From Sphagnum compactum (Eukaryota > Bryophyta > Sphagnopsida > Sphagnales), in contig OZ234498.1 of the NCBI GenBank assembly GCA_965153455.1, positions 2,728,001 to 2,792,000 of the forward strand: DNA of 64,000 nucleotides. Direction: 5' to 3'. This document shows positions 49,854 to 59,939 of this stretch, piece after piece. A program made the translations under genes and the position numbers. Within the stretch, counting starts at the first letter, position 1, and each line of letters opens with the position of its first letter. The notes beneath the pieces are model-generated. The model saw only the letters and a list, made by a program, of their open reading frames with translations. It searched no databases and was not told the origin of the DNA.

Positions 49854-51354
49854 AGTGATTTTTTTGAAAAAGAAAAATTTAATAAATGGATAAATTTTTT
49901 GCTGAAATAATAATACTACCTATGTTAGGCTACTTTTAATTATTTTAGAACTTCTCATTGTTCTAAATTATTTCTCCCTATGTTATTTATGACTATTTAT
50001 GGTTATTATCAGTTATTTTTTGTTATTTTTAGCTATTTCATTTTAGATTTTTTTTATTATTTTAAGTTATTTTGGTTATTTAATGTCATTTTTGGTTATT
50101 TTATGTTACTTTTGGTTATTGTAAACTATTTCACTTTTAAATTATTTGCGATTATTATAAGTTATTTTTTTGTTCTTATAAATTATTTCATTTTAAGTTA
50201 TTTTCAGCTATGTGAGGTTATTGTTGGTTACTTTTGGCTATGGAAGGTTATTTCACCTTATGTTATTATTGGCTATTTATGGTTATTAGTGGCTATTAAT
50301 GGTTATTGGTAGTTATTATATTGATGGTTATCAATGGTTATTTTACTAGTGGTTATTAGTGGGTATTGGTGGGCATTGGGGGTTATTTTAAGTTAAATTA
50401 CCACAGGTTATTAATGGTTATTGGTGGAACTATGTTATTAATGGCTATTGGTGGATATTCTATTGGTGGTTATTTTAGGTTAAATTCTCATAGGCCATTG
50501 GTGGTTAATAGTGGCTATTAGTGGTTATTTAATTAGTGGCTATTGTTGCCTATTCCACTATAAACCATTGGTGGTTATTTTATTGGTGGCTATTGATGGT
50601 TATTCTATTAGTGGCTATTTTTGGTTATTCTAGGTTATATTACGACTATTGGTGGTTATTTTATATAAGATATTGTTGGATACTATAAGCTATATTATCA
50701 TAAGTTATTGGTAGTTATTGTATTGTAGGCTATTTAAAATTATTTTTCATAGGCTATTATTAGTTATTATAAGTTATTTTATTTTAAGTCATTATATATA
50801 TATATATATTTTTGATAATTTGAGTTTCAAACTTAAAATAAAAATAACTTATAATAACATAAAGTAAAATGACATTGGATAAAGTATAATTTGAAATAAC
50901 ATGTATTAACTTAAAATAAAATAACTTAAAATATATCTTAAGGTTAGTTGGATAATTTAATTTAGAATAACTTAAAGTATAAAACCTATAATAAGTTAAT
51001 TATGATACCTTAAAGTATAATAACATATAATAGTTTAAGGTATAATAATGTATAATAATTTATAATAATTTAAGGTATAAGTTGGAATGACTAAAGTAGC
51101 CAAAAATAATATAAGGTATATCATAAAATAACACATGGCATTTAAAACAACAACATAAAAATAAACCTATTTAGCATAGTAAATTATAATAGTGTATTAT
51201 GTTAATTAATAATGAAACACAATGTTTATGTAATGATATTATAGTGAAATAATTCTAACTAAAGTGAAGTCACTAAAATGCAGTGAGCTTATTTCACTTT
51301 TAAAGTCCCATAGTGATTTAGGCTAGTGAACTACACCCCACTTTTGTACTAGTG

Positions 51355-53099
51355 TGAACATTCTTTGAATGTGAAACCAAATAAACTTTGCATCATTCCA
51401 TGATCTCTCCTTAACGGGCAGAGGCAATAAATTTATTTTTACGCTAATTTTATATATGTGCGTTGTTGATGAATATTACATCAAATTGACATGTAATTCA
51501 ACCACAAACTAAAAAGATGCTTATGCTTCTACACCATAGCACAAGTGCCCAAAATGATCATAATTATATACGTTTATTCACATATGAAGTGCCAATTTGG
51601 GAATCAATGTTCTTGTAAAAGGTTGAATTAGGTGTTAAAAGCTCCCTAAATAAGTCATCAAAAAAACTCTTAGCTCCAATTTGAAGCTTCTCAATTTCCA
51701 ATAGAGGAAATTATGTTCAGATTTCACTGTTGGAATGGTATCAACCTAAATGACAAAACTTGTGATAAAACTCCAATAATCAAAGCTATATATATTTTTT
51801 ATGTTAAAAATAATTTCAACTTGTATGTAAAGTAGAAGTCACAACTATTTTACATAATGGTTTAGGTTTCAAATCATAGAAAAAAGGCAAAATGAGAAAC
51901 ATTATTGTCATAACATATTGACATGCCTTTGAAAAGACACATTGTCAAATCAACAACTTTGAAACTTTCATTTACACCCAATGTTTATGTAATTGATTTC
52001 GATGTAGAAGTCAAGGTTTGATTTCATCTTTCACATAAGTAATTATTTTTCCCCTAAAATTGTACTAGTCCAAAAAACTTGTTAAAATTCGAACCAAAGC
52101 TTAGTATCATGTAATTTTTGTTACCTCAAATAAATTAATCATGATATGTTGTGGTTACTAATCAAGCCTCAAAAAGTTAATAACCACAACAAAAGTATCA
52201 TAGGAATCAAATCCTTTCAACATCCACAAATCAAAACTTTTAGTGGCAAAAGTACATTTTATTAATTAGGATGGCAAGACATAATTTTTTAGATTTTTTC
52301 ACTAGTTGAAGTAAAATCCCTTAAAAATATAATTCGAATGGAAGGAAAAAAAATTGGACACAAATTCAGGCCTTATAAGTGCTTAAACCAAATACTTTCC
52401 AAAAACTACATTTGTAGATTGTTTTTGACAATTAAAAGTTTTAGATCTTTCACAAATTCTTTTTTCTGCACATCATCCTTTTTAAGAGGATCTTTCATAG
52501 AAAAACGTTTGATATTGAACTTTCTAAACATTCAACCTTTTTTTGGGTTGCTTGTATTTTCATATTTCCTTTTAATATATATTGTTCATTTCTTCCTTGA
52601 TTATATTTACGAACAAAATGTTTTACATGCACATATTCTTTCAATGTTATAAAGTAGGAAATTAATGAACTTTCATTCATTTTGTTCTTGGATTTGAAAA
52701 ATTAATTTATAATTATATAGCAAAGGTTACAACGCATAATTTGTGCACAATTTAAACAATAAACACAAATAAAACTACATGTCCATTTCTTTGTTATCAT
52801 TGACATAAAAAAATAGCCAACATAAAAAAATTATGTTTTTAATCTTTCATAGTTTTTTCTGAGCATGAAGTTTTTGCAATTTTTTTTCATTTTTGCTTTT
52901 AGTTCATTCTTACGATTTATGTTCAATTTTGTTTTTAGACTTGGCTATTCTTTTAATTTTTTTTCAATGTAGATTCTTCATCAATATTTACTTCATTTAT
53001 AAACATTTCACATTTTTCATTTTCATTTCCAACGGACTATTCCATTTTCATATTAAAAAGTCACCCAAGGAAAATTTGATTAAATTAAACATTTGTATG
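51355..53099. other. gene-free AT-rich DNA
   Basis: A 104-codon frame at 52338-52652 and shorter frames are Phe/Ile/Lys-rich products of AT bias with no recognised domain. Confidence 0.5.
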
Positions 53100-53252
53100 C
53101 ACTACTACAAAATGTGGGTGCAGTTCACTAGTCCCTGTTCACTAGACCAGTGAATTCACTGCTTCTTCACTGGTCCCCGTTCACTACAACCGGTGAATTC
53201 ATTCAAAATCCAGTGAAATCACTTGTGTATAGGGACACCTTTTGTTATAGCG
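53100..53252. mobile_element. 153-bp CACTA-type MITE
   Basis: Ends are CACTACTACAAAATGTGGGT and, reversed, CGCTATAACAAAAGGTGTCC. A perfect 3-bp duplication ATG flanks it (53097-53099 and 53253-53255), as CACTA transposases make. The left end closely matches the ends of the 47518-51354 foldback, so both may be mobilised by the same source. Confidence 0.85.
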
Positions 53253-53467
53253 ATGTGCCATCAAGATTACTTTAATTTTTTATAACTTATGCACATCCTT
53301 TTTAATTAAAGGGTAAAATCATACCTCCTAGTCATTTAGTTATATTAGTAGCATGACTTGGTAACTTAAAAATACTAATAGTAGGTTCACCTATTATTTC
53401 AAATAAGTTAGGAAGTGACCTTAATTAGTTTGAACTAGTTTTTAGAAAGTAATAGTTGGCAAGTTAG

Positions 53468-53752
53468 TTGCCACTACATGCAAGGATTTTGGATAAGAGT
53501 TGTAGGATAAGGGAGAAGGCGGAAGACCATTACTTTTTTAGTTCTAGTTTTACATTTATGGATTTCACGTTTGAGGTGAAGGTCGTGCTCAAGTTAAGGC
53601 AACTAAGAGAACGAGAGCGGGAATACCTAGTTAAGTGGAAAGGATATCATGCAATAGAGGCTTCTTGGGTGACTGAATCCGATATGGAACATGCCCAAGA
53701 AGCGATAGAAGAATTCCATGCTAGACCGGCAAAAAAAAGACGTAGAACGTGA
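53468..53752 (+). pseudogene. Ty3/gypsy chromovirus integrase C-terminus with chromodomain (fragment)
   Basis: The frame ends with LRERERE-YLVKWKGYHAIEASW and ESDMEHAQEAIEEF, the chromodomain signature found at the C-terminus of chromovirus integrases, then a basic tail AKKRRRT and TGA. Only about the last 60 codons are recognisable. The rest of gag-pol (protease, RT, RNase H, integrase core) is absent upstream. The chromodomain is thought to guide integration toward modified chromatin. Confidence 0.8.
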
Positions 53753-54525
53753 TGAGGACATCACCTTTCTTTTAGTGGGGCAGAGTGTCACATAAAATGT
53801 ACCACATCAAGTTGCAAGTGAAATAAAGGCAAAAACAACTTCCAAAACATTGTATCATGAGAATTTGTATATAGGGTTATCAATTGGCATTGGATAAATG
53901 GAACTGCCCAAATCAAAATCGGACTCCTACTTTGGGGTTAAGGAAACTTGGCCCCAAAAGAGGAGGCAAGCAAGGTGAGCTTGCGGGGACATGCACATGC
54001 TTTAAGTGCATCCCAAAAGGTTGGTTGGTAGTGGCGACCAACACGGGAAGTCATGACCCCGCTCGCGTACTTTAATCGTGTATTTTGGGACTTGGGTTTT
54101 GGCAAGATCCAAGTGTTGCTTCTCGTACCTTGATAAGCAAACCTTTTAGTTAAGGCTTGGTTGTTGTGACCAAGGCGCGAGATTGGGAAAGGAGTCATGT
54201 CGAGTAGCTTAGGTCAAGAGTAGACTTGACTTGAGTTCCTTATGAGGGGAAGAATGAAAAAGTTCCTCCCAAATGAGGGGCTTCGTCAAATTAGGCTAGT
54301 TTAGTCCTCTTTTGACGAAGCGTGGAAAGAGGGTTTTTCAGGAGACCCTCTTGGACTTGTCAACAAAGTGTTGGAAACTTGGGGACGCTTAAGTTAGCTT
54401 GAGACAAGGTCCAAGCCGCAAAGAGTCGGCACAAATGGCCAAGGATCCAAAAGAAGCAATTGCAATTGGGAGAGAAAATTCTAAGTGTCAATGAGGACAT
54501 TGACCTTTCTTCTAGTAGGGGAGAG
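53753..54525 (+). mobile_element. 3' internal region of the chromovirus with polypurine tract
   Basis: The polypurine tract TAGTAGGGGAGAG at 54513-54525 abuts the LTR start. A second, similar junction (GAGGACATCACCTTTC then TAGTGGGGCAGAG/TGTCACA) occurs 740 bp upstream at 53754-53790. Frames here are not recognised. Confidence 0.65.
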
Positions 54526-55340
54526 TGTCGCAACCCCACTTTGGGCAAAGTGTGAGGAGGCAACTCACACTCCCAAAGTTGGAGACTTGGAGTCCTCCGG
54601 GACTCTCGAAAACTCAAAAGAGGATTGCAGGGGTCAAAACACTTTGCATTGATGTATTCTTTATATCAATGGAAAGGTCTTGAAGAGTAGATACCCGAAA
54701 TGGCTCGCATGGGCCATTTGAAGATCTGCAGCATAAGTTATGAGCAAAAGAAGGGTCGGGAGTCAAATTGGTAGTTTGACTTCCGACCACTAAAAGTCGG
54801 GAATCGACTTGATCCCGGTGTGTGTAGGTGAAGTTCGACACACCGTTGGAAAGATCTCAAAGAGAGCTACAACTTTGGTTTAGACCTCACTCCAATCGGA
54901 GGTCGGATCCGGGAGATATGAGCTCGCAAAGTCCCGGGAGTCCAAACCGGGACAGTTTCGGGACTCCTCCTTGGGAGTCCCGGGAAAAAGTGCCATTCGG
55001 ATGTAGCCTTGGCGGAGAGCTGTAGAGAATACTATATGGGGGAAGGTGGTGGCTTCCCCCGAGTCCGAGCCGTGGTGAGTCAAGTGAGTCCAAGGTTGCC
55101 CGTGGCTTGTCCTAGCACCAAAGTGACCCAGAAATTGGTCTAACCAATTTGTGGTTGGTTTGTACAGATTTGAATAGGTGAAAAGCTTGTCACTCTTCCT
55201 AGTCCATCCCGACGCTTCAACACGACCCTCTACCCCTTTTAGTGTTGAAGGCTGGGAACGTGCCCCGAGGCACTCCCTTTTCCGCAATTTGAAACAAGTT
55301 AGCCCAACTTGGGGCTAACTAGGGACTTAGGAGCGCGTCA
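54526..55340 (+). mobile_element. 3' LTR of the chromovirus (815 bp)
   Basis: It starts TGTCGCAACC and ends GGAGCGCGTCA. Alignment to the solo LTR at 41300-42176 runs end to end. It is preceded by a polypurine tract, as a 3' LTR should be. No 5' LTR lies in the window. The element's 5' part is lost or replaced. Confidence 0.88.
55039..55060 (+). promoter_or_regulatory. stem-loop conserved in both LTRs
   Basis: GGGGAAGGTGGTGGCTTCCCC forms a 7-bp stem, after a TATA-like ACTATATGG. The identical hairpin is at 41871-41893 in the solo LTR after ACTATAAGG. It probably lies at or just after the LTR transcription start. Confidence 0.45.
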
Positions 55341-56119
55341 ATGGTGGGTTTTTGTGAGAAAAGGAGTCGAAAATGATGAGGAATTGTATCATAATTGTTG
55401 GTTGAACAAGTGGAAGAGTAATTATGTAGATCCAAAACAATGTGTCGAAATATCTTGTGTCACATTTTCTTCTTTGGCTAAAAGCAATATAATAGTTGAT
55501 TCCATAATAAATATTAGTGCGACCCATGCATTTAAGGCAAAAGCTAATATTGATGCAGTTGATAATAACTCCTATGCATTGTAATTGCAGGTCAAAGTTT
55601 TGAAGAAAAAATGTTGGTGCTATTTTATGTTCGTTACAATAGGTTTAGTTTTTTTTCAAATGGGATTTTAATGCTCCGGAATATATTTAATTTTCCTATG
55701 TGCGTTCATTGAAAAAAATATTAATGTTTATTCTCTTTATAAACATTCCAATGTGTCGACCCTTTGTCAATATGGACATTGCTTGTTTTAAATTATCATT
55801 TTAAGTGTGCATGAAAACCTATTATAGAAGTGGAAATTTCCTTTCTAATGTCATGCGTGGATGAATTTTTGTTGACGTTTGGTGGCATTAGTGATAAATA
55901 CTTTAAAAAAATTTCATTCATGTATTTAAGTTTATGATTTGTTGTTAGCAAGGTCTAACCTTCATTTTAATCAATCGGTTCAATTTATACTGAATTCAAC
56001 GAATTTTAATTTGAAGATATTGGTTGCAATTGACGATAAGAAAATAGATAATCATTTAAAATTTGGTGAACATCACATTAGTTAGATTTGAGTTGCTTTA
56101 AAACATGTTTGAGTTTACA
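55341..56119. other. gene-free AT-rich DNA
   Basis: A 91-codon frame at 55309-55584 starts inside the LTR and has no recognised domain. Confidence 0.5.
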
Positions 56120-56650
56120 CATTCTTGTGCAGATTTTATGAAAATTAATTAAAATATGTTTCAAATTCCAATAATTTAGAAGCCACTAGACAATCATATT
56201 GCATTTGAATGGGAATTCAAGTTTATAATGAAAATTATGAAAGTGCATGTTGGCATGGTGGTAATTCTTCCCATGTGGTGGCCACCAAACCAATTTTGAC
56301 ATTTGCACCATGTTTAATTTGGCATCAAATTCATTTTTTTCTAGAAAATTAATGAAATTATATGAAAACTTGGTTGAAATATGTCCTATTTGGTGGCCAC
56401 TAAATGAGTTTTGTTTCGCAACCTATTGAATTTGGTGTCAAATTTAAGTTATTGTTAAAAATTTATGCAATTACATGAAAAGATGGTTAAAATACATTCT
56501 ATTTGGTGATCATTAAATGAGTTTTCTTCCTTGGGCTCTTAAGTTTGGTGTTAAATTTAGCTTTTTGTTTAAAATTTATGCAAATTACATAAAAAAATGA
56601 TGAAAGTGTCTTATTGGTAGACACCAGATGTGTTTTGGCCTCCCCTCCGT
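56120..56650. repeat. ~115-bp tandem repeat, about five diverged units
   Basis: Recurring core TTTGGTGGCCACTAAATGAG near 56165, 56270, 56390, 56505 and 56615, followed by AATTTATGCAATTACATGAA-like sequence. Confidence 0.75.
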
Positions 56651-57120
56651 GTATTAAATTAAATTTAGAACTTAAAATTAAAGTTTGGAATGAATTAAAT
56701 ATTTGTTTTATAATTAAAAAATTAATATACCTATTGACCTATTAAAATCCTAAACCTAATTTCATACTAGTTGCAAGAATCACCCACTGATGCCAATCTA
56801 AAGAGCATGTTTGTTGAATCATTCGAAACATCATACAGACACTAGGAAAAGAACAGTCTGTTGACTAAAGATATCAACAGTAACAATGTTGAAACTATAA
56901 AAGTTGATGAGTACCCAAGGTGTTTTCTAAGCTTTTTTGTATAACACTTCATTTTTTATCCCATATTATTAGGCTTCATCAAATTCCATGTAGATAGATA
57001 ACTTTGAAGACCACAGAAGCTTCAAGGCCTGATGCGGGGAACTGCGGGATGTAGTATGCTGAGTGCCCACATATGGCATGGTAGGGTTGTTGATACTTTG
57101 CTCCATTCCTGAATTTCTGC
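56651..57120. other. 3' flank of kinase copy B
   Basis: Gene-free except for possible C-terminal exon sequence at about 57000-57120 (minus), where two frames run out of the GC-rich array before stopping. Confidence 0.4.
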
Positions 57121-57124
57121 CGGG

Positions 57125-57750
57125 GGACTAGGGGAACTTTGGTATGCCAAGCCAGGCCCGCTCAGCCGGCCGGCCTCAGCCAGGCCAGCTTGGCCAGCTC
57201 GGCTCGCCAGGTTGACGCCCGCTCGGCCGGTGTTAGCTGGGCCCGCGCGGTCGCTTGCTCGCCCGGCTCGGCTTCCGCGGCCCGCCCGGTTGACGCCTGC
57301 TCGGCCGGCGTCAGTCGGCACAGCTCGGCCCACTCGGCCCGCGCCGCTGACGCCCGCTTGGCCGGCGTCGGTCGTGCCCACGCGGCCGCTTGCTCGCCCG
57401 GCTCGGCCGCCGTCAGCCGGGCCAGCTCGGCCCACTCGACCCGCGCCGCTGACGCCCGCTCGGCCGGCGTCGATCGCGCCCATGCGACCGCCTGCTCACC
57501 CGGCTCGCTCGGCTCGGCCTGCGCGACCCGCCCGATTGATGCCCGCTCGGCCAGCGTCAGGCGGGCCAGCTCGGCCCACACGGCCCACGCCCGCGCCCGC
57601 TCGGCCGGTGTCAGCCGAGCCAGCTCGGCCCGCGCCGCTGACACCAGCTCGGCCGGCGTCAGCCGGGCCAGCTCGGCCCGCGCCGCTGACGCCAGCTCGG
57701 CCGGCGTCAGCCGGGCCAGCTCGGCCGGCGCGGCCGGCTTTGTTGACAAC
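57125..57750. repeat. GC-rich minisatellite, 48-bp unit and longer variants
   Basis: Units such as GACGCCAGCTCGGCCGGCGT followed by CAGCCGGGCCAGCTCGGCCC and GCGCCGCT repeat in an otherwise AT-rich region. At the 57600-57745 end the period is 48 bp. Toward 57140 longer variant units appear. Because the unit is a multiple of three and GC-rich, most frames on both strands stay open. Confidence 0.9.
57162..57750 (-). CDS. possible repeat-coding third exon of kinase copy B
   Basis: The acceptor TTATTGTTGTGATTTGCAG ends at 57751. The frame after it, RLSTKPAAPAELARLTPAEL and onward, stays open for about 196 codons of Ala/Glu/Arg/Leu-rich repeats (consensus AELARLTPAELASAAR) and ends in TGA at 57162. 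It is in phase with the candidate exon at 57863-57902. This is an inference from splice signals. Alternatively the array is intronic or 3' UTR. Confidence 0.35.
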
Positions 57751-57862
57751 CTGCAAATCACAACAATAAGAATAAATGAGCTTCGATATTTTGATAATCA
57801 ATGAATTTTCTTCTTTTCAATCTGCTGTGAAAAGAGTACTTTCGAAAAAGTTGAAAGAGTAC

Positions 57863-57902
57863 CTTGAGGCCAATAAATTTCCACCTTCAGGTGACGAATC
57901 TT
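57863..57902 (-). CDS. possible 40-nt second exon of kinase copy B
   Basis: Acceptor TTTTTGTTTGTGCAG at 57903, donor AAG/GTACTC at 57863/57862. Joined to the donor at 58074 (ATAG/GTATGG) it adds EDSSPEGGNLLAS. The phase is kept on both sides (phase 1 in, phase 2 out). Confidence 0.4.
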
Positions 57903-57957
57903 CTGCACAAACAAAAATGGAATGTTCAAATTTCTAGAACTGCATCAAACCAAACTT

Positions 57958-59757
57958 TCACACTTCATAAAAGGCTATTCCGTATGCCTCATGCAGTTCA
58001 TAGTTCAATTCCTTTTTCATTTTTCTTATGCAGATTAGAAATGTGTCGTCCATTCTCACAAATTTTTCCATACCTATAAGAAGTAAACCTTTGATGTGCC
58101 TCAACTTTGTGCAAATTTCCTCGAAGTTGGGTCGCTCTTTTGGGTTGCCATCCCAACATTGCTGGATAAGAAGAGACAAGTGACTGGGACAGTCTGGCGG
58201 CAGTTGTGGCCTCATCCCGCTTAGCACCCTATCTTTGAATTTCTTCACAGTAGGATTCCAAAGTTCGTGGGTCGGAAAGGGAGTAGGCTCCCCAGTCAGC
58301 ACGGCAAAGCAAATAAGTCCAAAACTGTATACATCTGCCTTCTTGGGATGGCATATCTCAGGTAACTGATCAGCGCGTTGGACTGCATACATTTCAGGTG
58401 CCATAAACATGGTTGTACCAGTGTTCATTGTCTGGTTTGCATACGCGGTACTATCCATTGTGAGTTTTGTTGTGCCAAAGTCAGAGATTTTGGCAATCCA
58501 GAGGGGCTTGACCACTAGACCTAACATTGAACTTTCAAAGCCAGGAGCATCACGCCTGATGAGAATATTATCTGTCTTGAGATCACGATGCACTAGATCC
58601 TTGCTGTGAAGATACTTCATTGCTTCAGCTATTTGAAGCAGGACACCCACACGTCCAATAAGGGAGGGTTGGCTGTCATTTGATAGGTCTGTCAACATTT
58701 GGGAGAGTGACTTATCCATGCGTTCCATAATGTATACACTATTCTTTGCATCTTCAGCACAGAAAACAAGACCCATAATGTGAGGATGGTGAACACCTGC
58801 AACAGCTGCAATCTCTTGCTTGAGAAGCTCCTTAGACGGATGTTTGGGGGTCTTCATGGCATATGACTCTCCAAGCCAATTTGCTTCATGCACACTGCCA
58901 AATGATCCTGAACCTAGCAGACGACCTTTATGTAGGTCTTGTAGATTTGCCAACACAACAAAAGGCCATTCAGTCAACTTGATTCCATTAACTTTATTCA
59001 GCTCTTTGTGGTAGTTCTTCTTCTTCTGTGTAGGCCAAGCTTGGAACTGCTCTTCGAATTCCATCTTCTTGAGTAATTGTGATGCAAGACATTGCATGTT
59101 TATACCCATTCCAGTACAGCGTTTTCCATGACAAGCATGATCCCCCTTCAAGTTTCCTAGGCGAACCTTGAGATCCTCCTGATCCTGCTTTGCAGCTCTC
59201 AACAGACTGTCATTGTCACGTTCACTCAGATTCCTGTCACAATCTACCTGTTGAAGAAGCCAGCTGGGGGGAGTCGAACTGTCTTGGAATGTCCACTTCA
59301 GGAAGATGCTGCGTAGTACCATCATGTACCATTGCAGGTCATATAGAATTTCTGCAAAAGTTTCCTTCAAGTCGCCACCTTGTCTAAGAGCTGATTCCAT
59401 CCATCTGCCATTGCAAAAGCAGTCTTCGAAGATTGTCGTGTGGGCTGCCCTTAGCACATGGACAAGTTCATCAGTTGCTGCACCAACAGTAGTATCTTGA
59501 ACTACTGAACTAGTAGTATCTTGTTGATATAGCTTAACCTGGATTGATTTCAGTGTGTTCTCAGTCTCCAATACCTTATTGGAGAGAAGCATGCACTGTT
59601 GCCTGTTGATAGGACACAAGTGCCCCACAGAAATATGGGAGTACTCTTTTCTAATTCTCTGGCAGAGATGAAGTGCAGAAGAAAGTGGGGTTGCCATTGA
59701 AGGATTCTGAAGAAACAATATCAGAATCAGCAAATATAGCAACCTGAGTAAGAGCAT
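57958..59757 (-). CDS. membrane-anchored TKL-type protein kinase, copy B (complete)
   Basis: 599 codons from the ATG at 59757 if unspliced. Residues 2-17 are a hydrophobic helix (LLLRLLYLLILILFL), a signal peptide or anchor. Residues of about 50-145 carry INRQQCMLLSNK, DELVHVLRAAHTTIFEDCF and WMESALRQGGDLKE, which resemble the plant DUF1221/HeLo-like helical domain (judged from memory). The kinase domain spans about 275-555: glycine loop GSGSFGSV 282-289, AMK lysine 302, HRDLKTDN 390-397, SDFG 425-428, MAPE 452-455. All catalytic residues are present, so an active TKL/RAF-like kinase is expected rather than a pseudokinase. A donor ATAG/GTATGG at 58074 suggests the last 38 codons (GMEKFVRMDD and onward) are intron read-through. 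The spliced product would continue through 57863-57902 and perhaps the GC-rich array. Copy A is its near-identical direct repeat. A role in immunity or cell death by analogy to MLKL-like proteins is speculative. Confidence 0.9.
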   Translation of the reverse strand: MLLLRLLYLLILILFLQNPSMATPLSSALHLCQRIRKEYSHISVGHLCPINRQQCMLLSNKVLETENTLKSIQVKLYQQDTTSSVVQDTTVGAATDELVHVLRAAHTTIFEDCFCNGRWMESALRQGGDLKETFAEILYDLQWYMMVLRSIFLKWTFQDSSTPPSWLLQQVDCDRNLSERDNDSLLRAAKQDQEDLKVRLGNLKGDHACHGKRCTGMGINMQCLASQLLKKMEFEEQFQAWPTQKKKNYHKELNKVNGIKLTEWPFVVLANLQDLHKGRLLGSGSFGSVHEANWLGESYAMKTPKHPSKELLKQEIAAVAGVHHPHIMGLVFCAEDAKNSVYIMERMDKSLSQMLTDLSNDSQPSLIGRVGVLLQIAEAMKYLHSKDLVHRDLKTDNILIRRDAPGFESSMLGLVVKPLWIAKISDFGTTKLTMDSTAYANQTMNTGTTMFMAPEMYAVQRADQLPEICHPKKADVYSFGLICFAVLTGEPTPFPTHELWNPTVKKFKDRVLSGMRPQLPPDCPSHLSLLIQQCWDGNPKERPNFEEICTKLRHIKGLLLIGMEKFVRMDDTFLICIRKMKKELNYELHEAYGIAFYEV

Positions 59758-59939
59758 GTGAAAACCATTTTCCACCAGCAGGCCTCTGCTAATTTATTCC
59801 TTGCAGCAGAAAAACTTGAGTTCAGTTGGTGTTCCTCCTCTCCAGGTGCAACTCCTACATGAAACGCCTGGGATGAGGGTGGCTCTGGAATCCTCTGCAG
59901 TGCATTCAGGAGAGGAGTACCTTCTGCATTTCGTGCCAC
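59727..59939 (-). CDS. upstream ORF overlapping the start of kinase copy B
   Basis: A 70-codon frame (MARNAEGTPLLNALQRIPEP and onward) begins 182 nt before the kinase ATG and ends 30 nt inside it, in another frame. If it is in the transcript it should lower kinase translation. In copy A the frame has no upstream ATG, and the 8-nt difference near the start puts its ATG (AAA ATG GTT) directly in the kinase frame. Confidence 0.3.
   Translation of the reverse strand: MARNAEGTPLLNALQRIPEPPSSQAFHVGVAPGEEEHQLNSSFSAARNKLAEACWWKMVFTCSYSGCYIC

Larger units (their letters stand above)
47518..51354. mobile_element. 3.8-kb foldback element with CACTA-type ends
   Basis: The ends are CACTACTACAGAAGTGGGGT (47518) and, reversed, CACTAGTACAAAAGTGGGGT (ending 51354). 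The arms, roughly 47518-49050 and 49930-51354, are inverted copies. Each has an outer block (AAATCACTATGGGACTTTAA), then TTAT/AAAT-rich DNA, then a long run of AATAACCACTAATAGCCA-like words whose reverse complement fills the other arm. The spacer (49051-49929) holds a SINE-like copy and a small MITE. The flanking triplets ATT and TGA do not match. No transposase is encoded. Confidence 0.75.

Noticed and set aside
47515-51357. Target duplication of the 3.8-kb foldback
   Set aside because: Flanking triplets ATT and TGA differ, so the insertion boundaries rest on the inverted ends only.
54880-55287. 135-codon minus-strand frame in the chromovirus LTR
   Set aside because: It lies antisense within the LTR. 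The equivalent frame in the solo LTR is shorter and different.
57022-57804. Long open frames on both strands and in several phases of the GC-rich array
   Set aside because: The 48-bp period and lack of A/T make stops rare in nearly every frame. Only the minus frame continuous with the inferred splice sites was kept, at low confidence.
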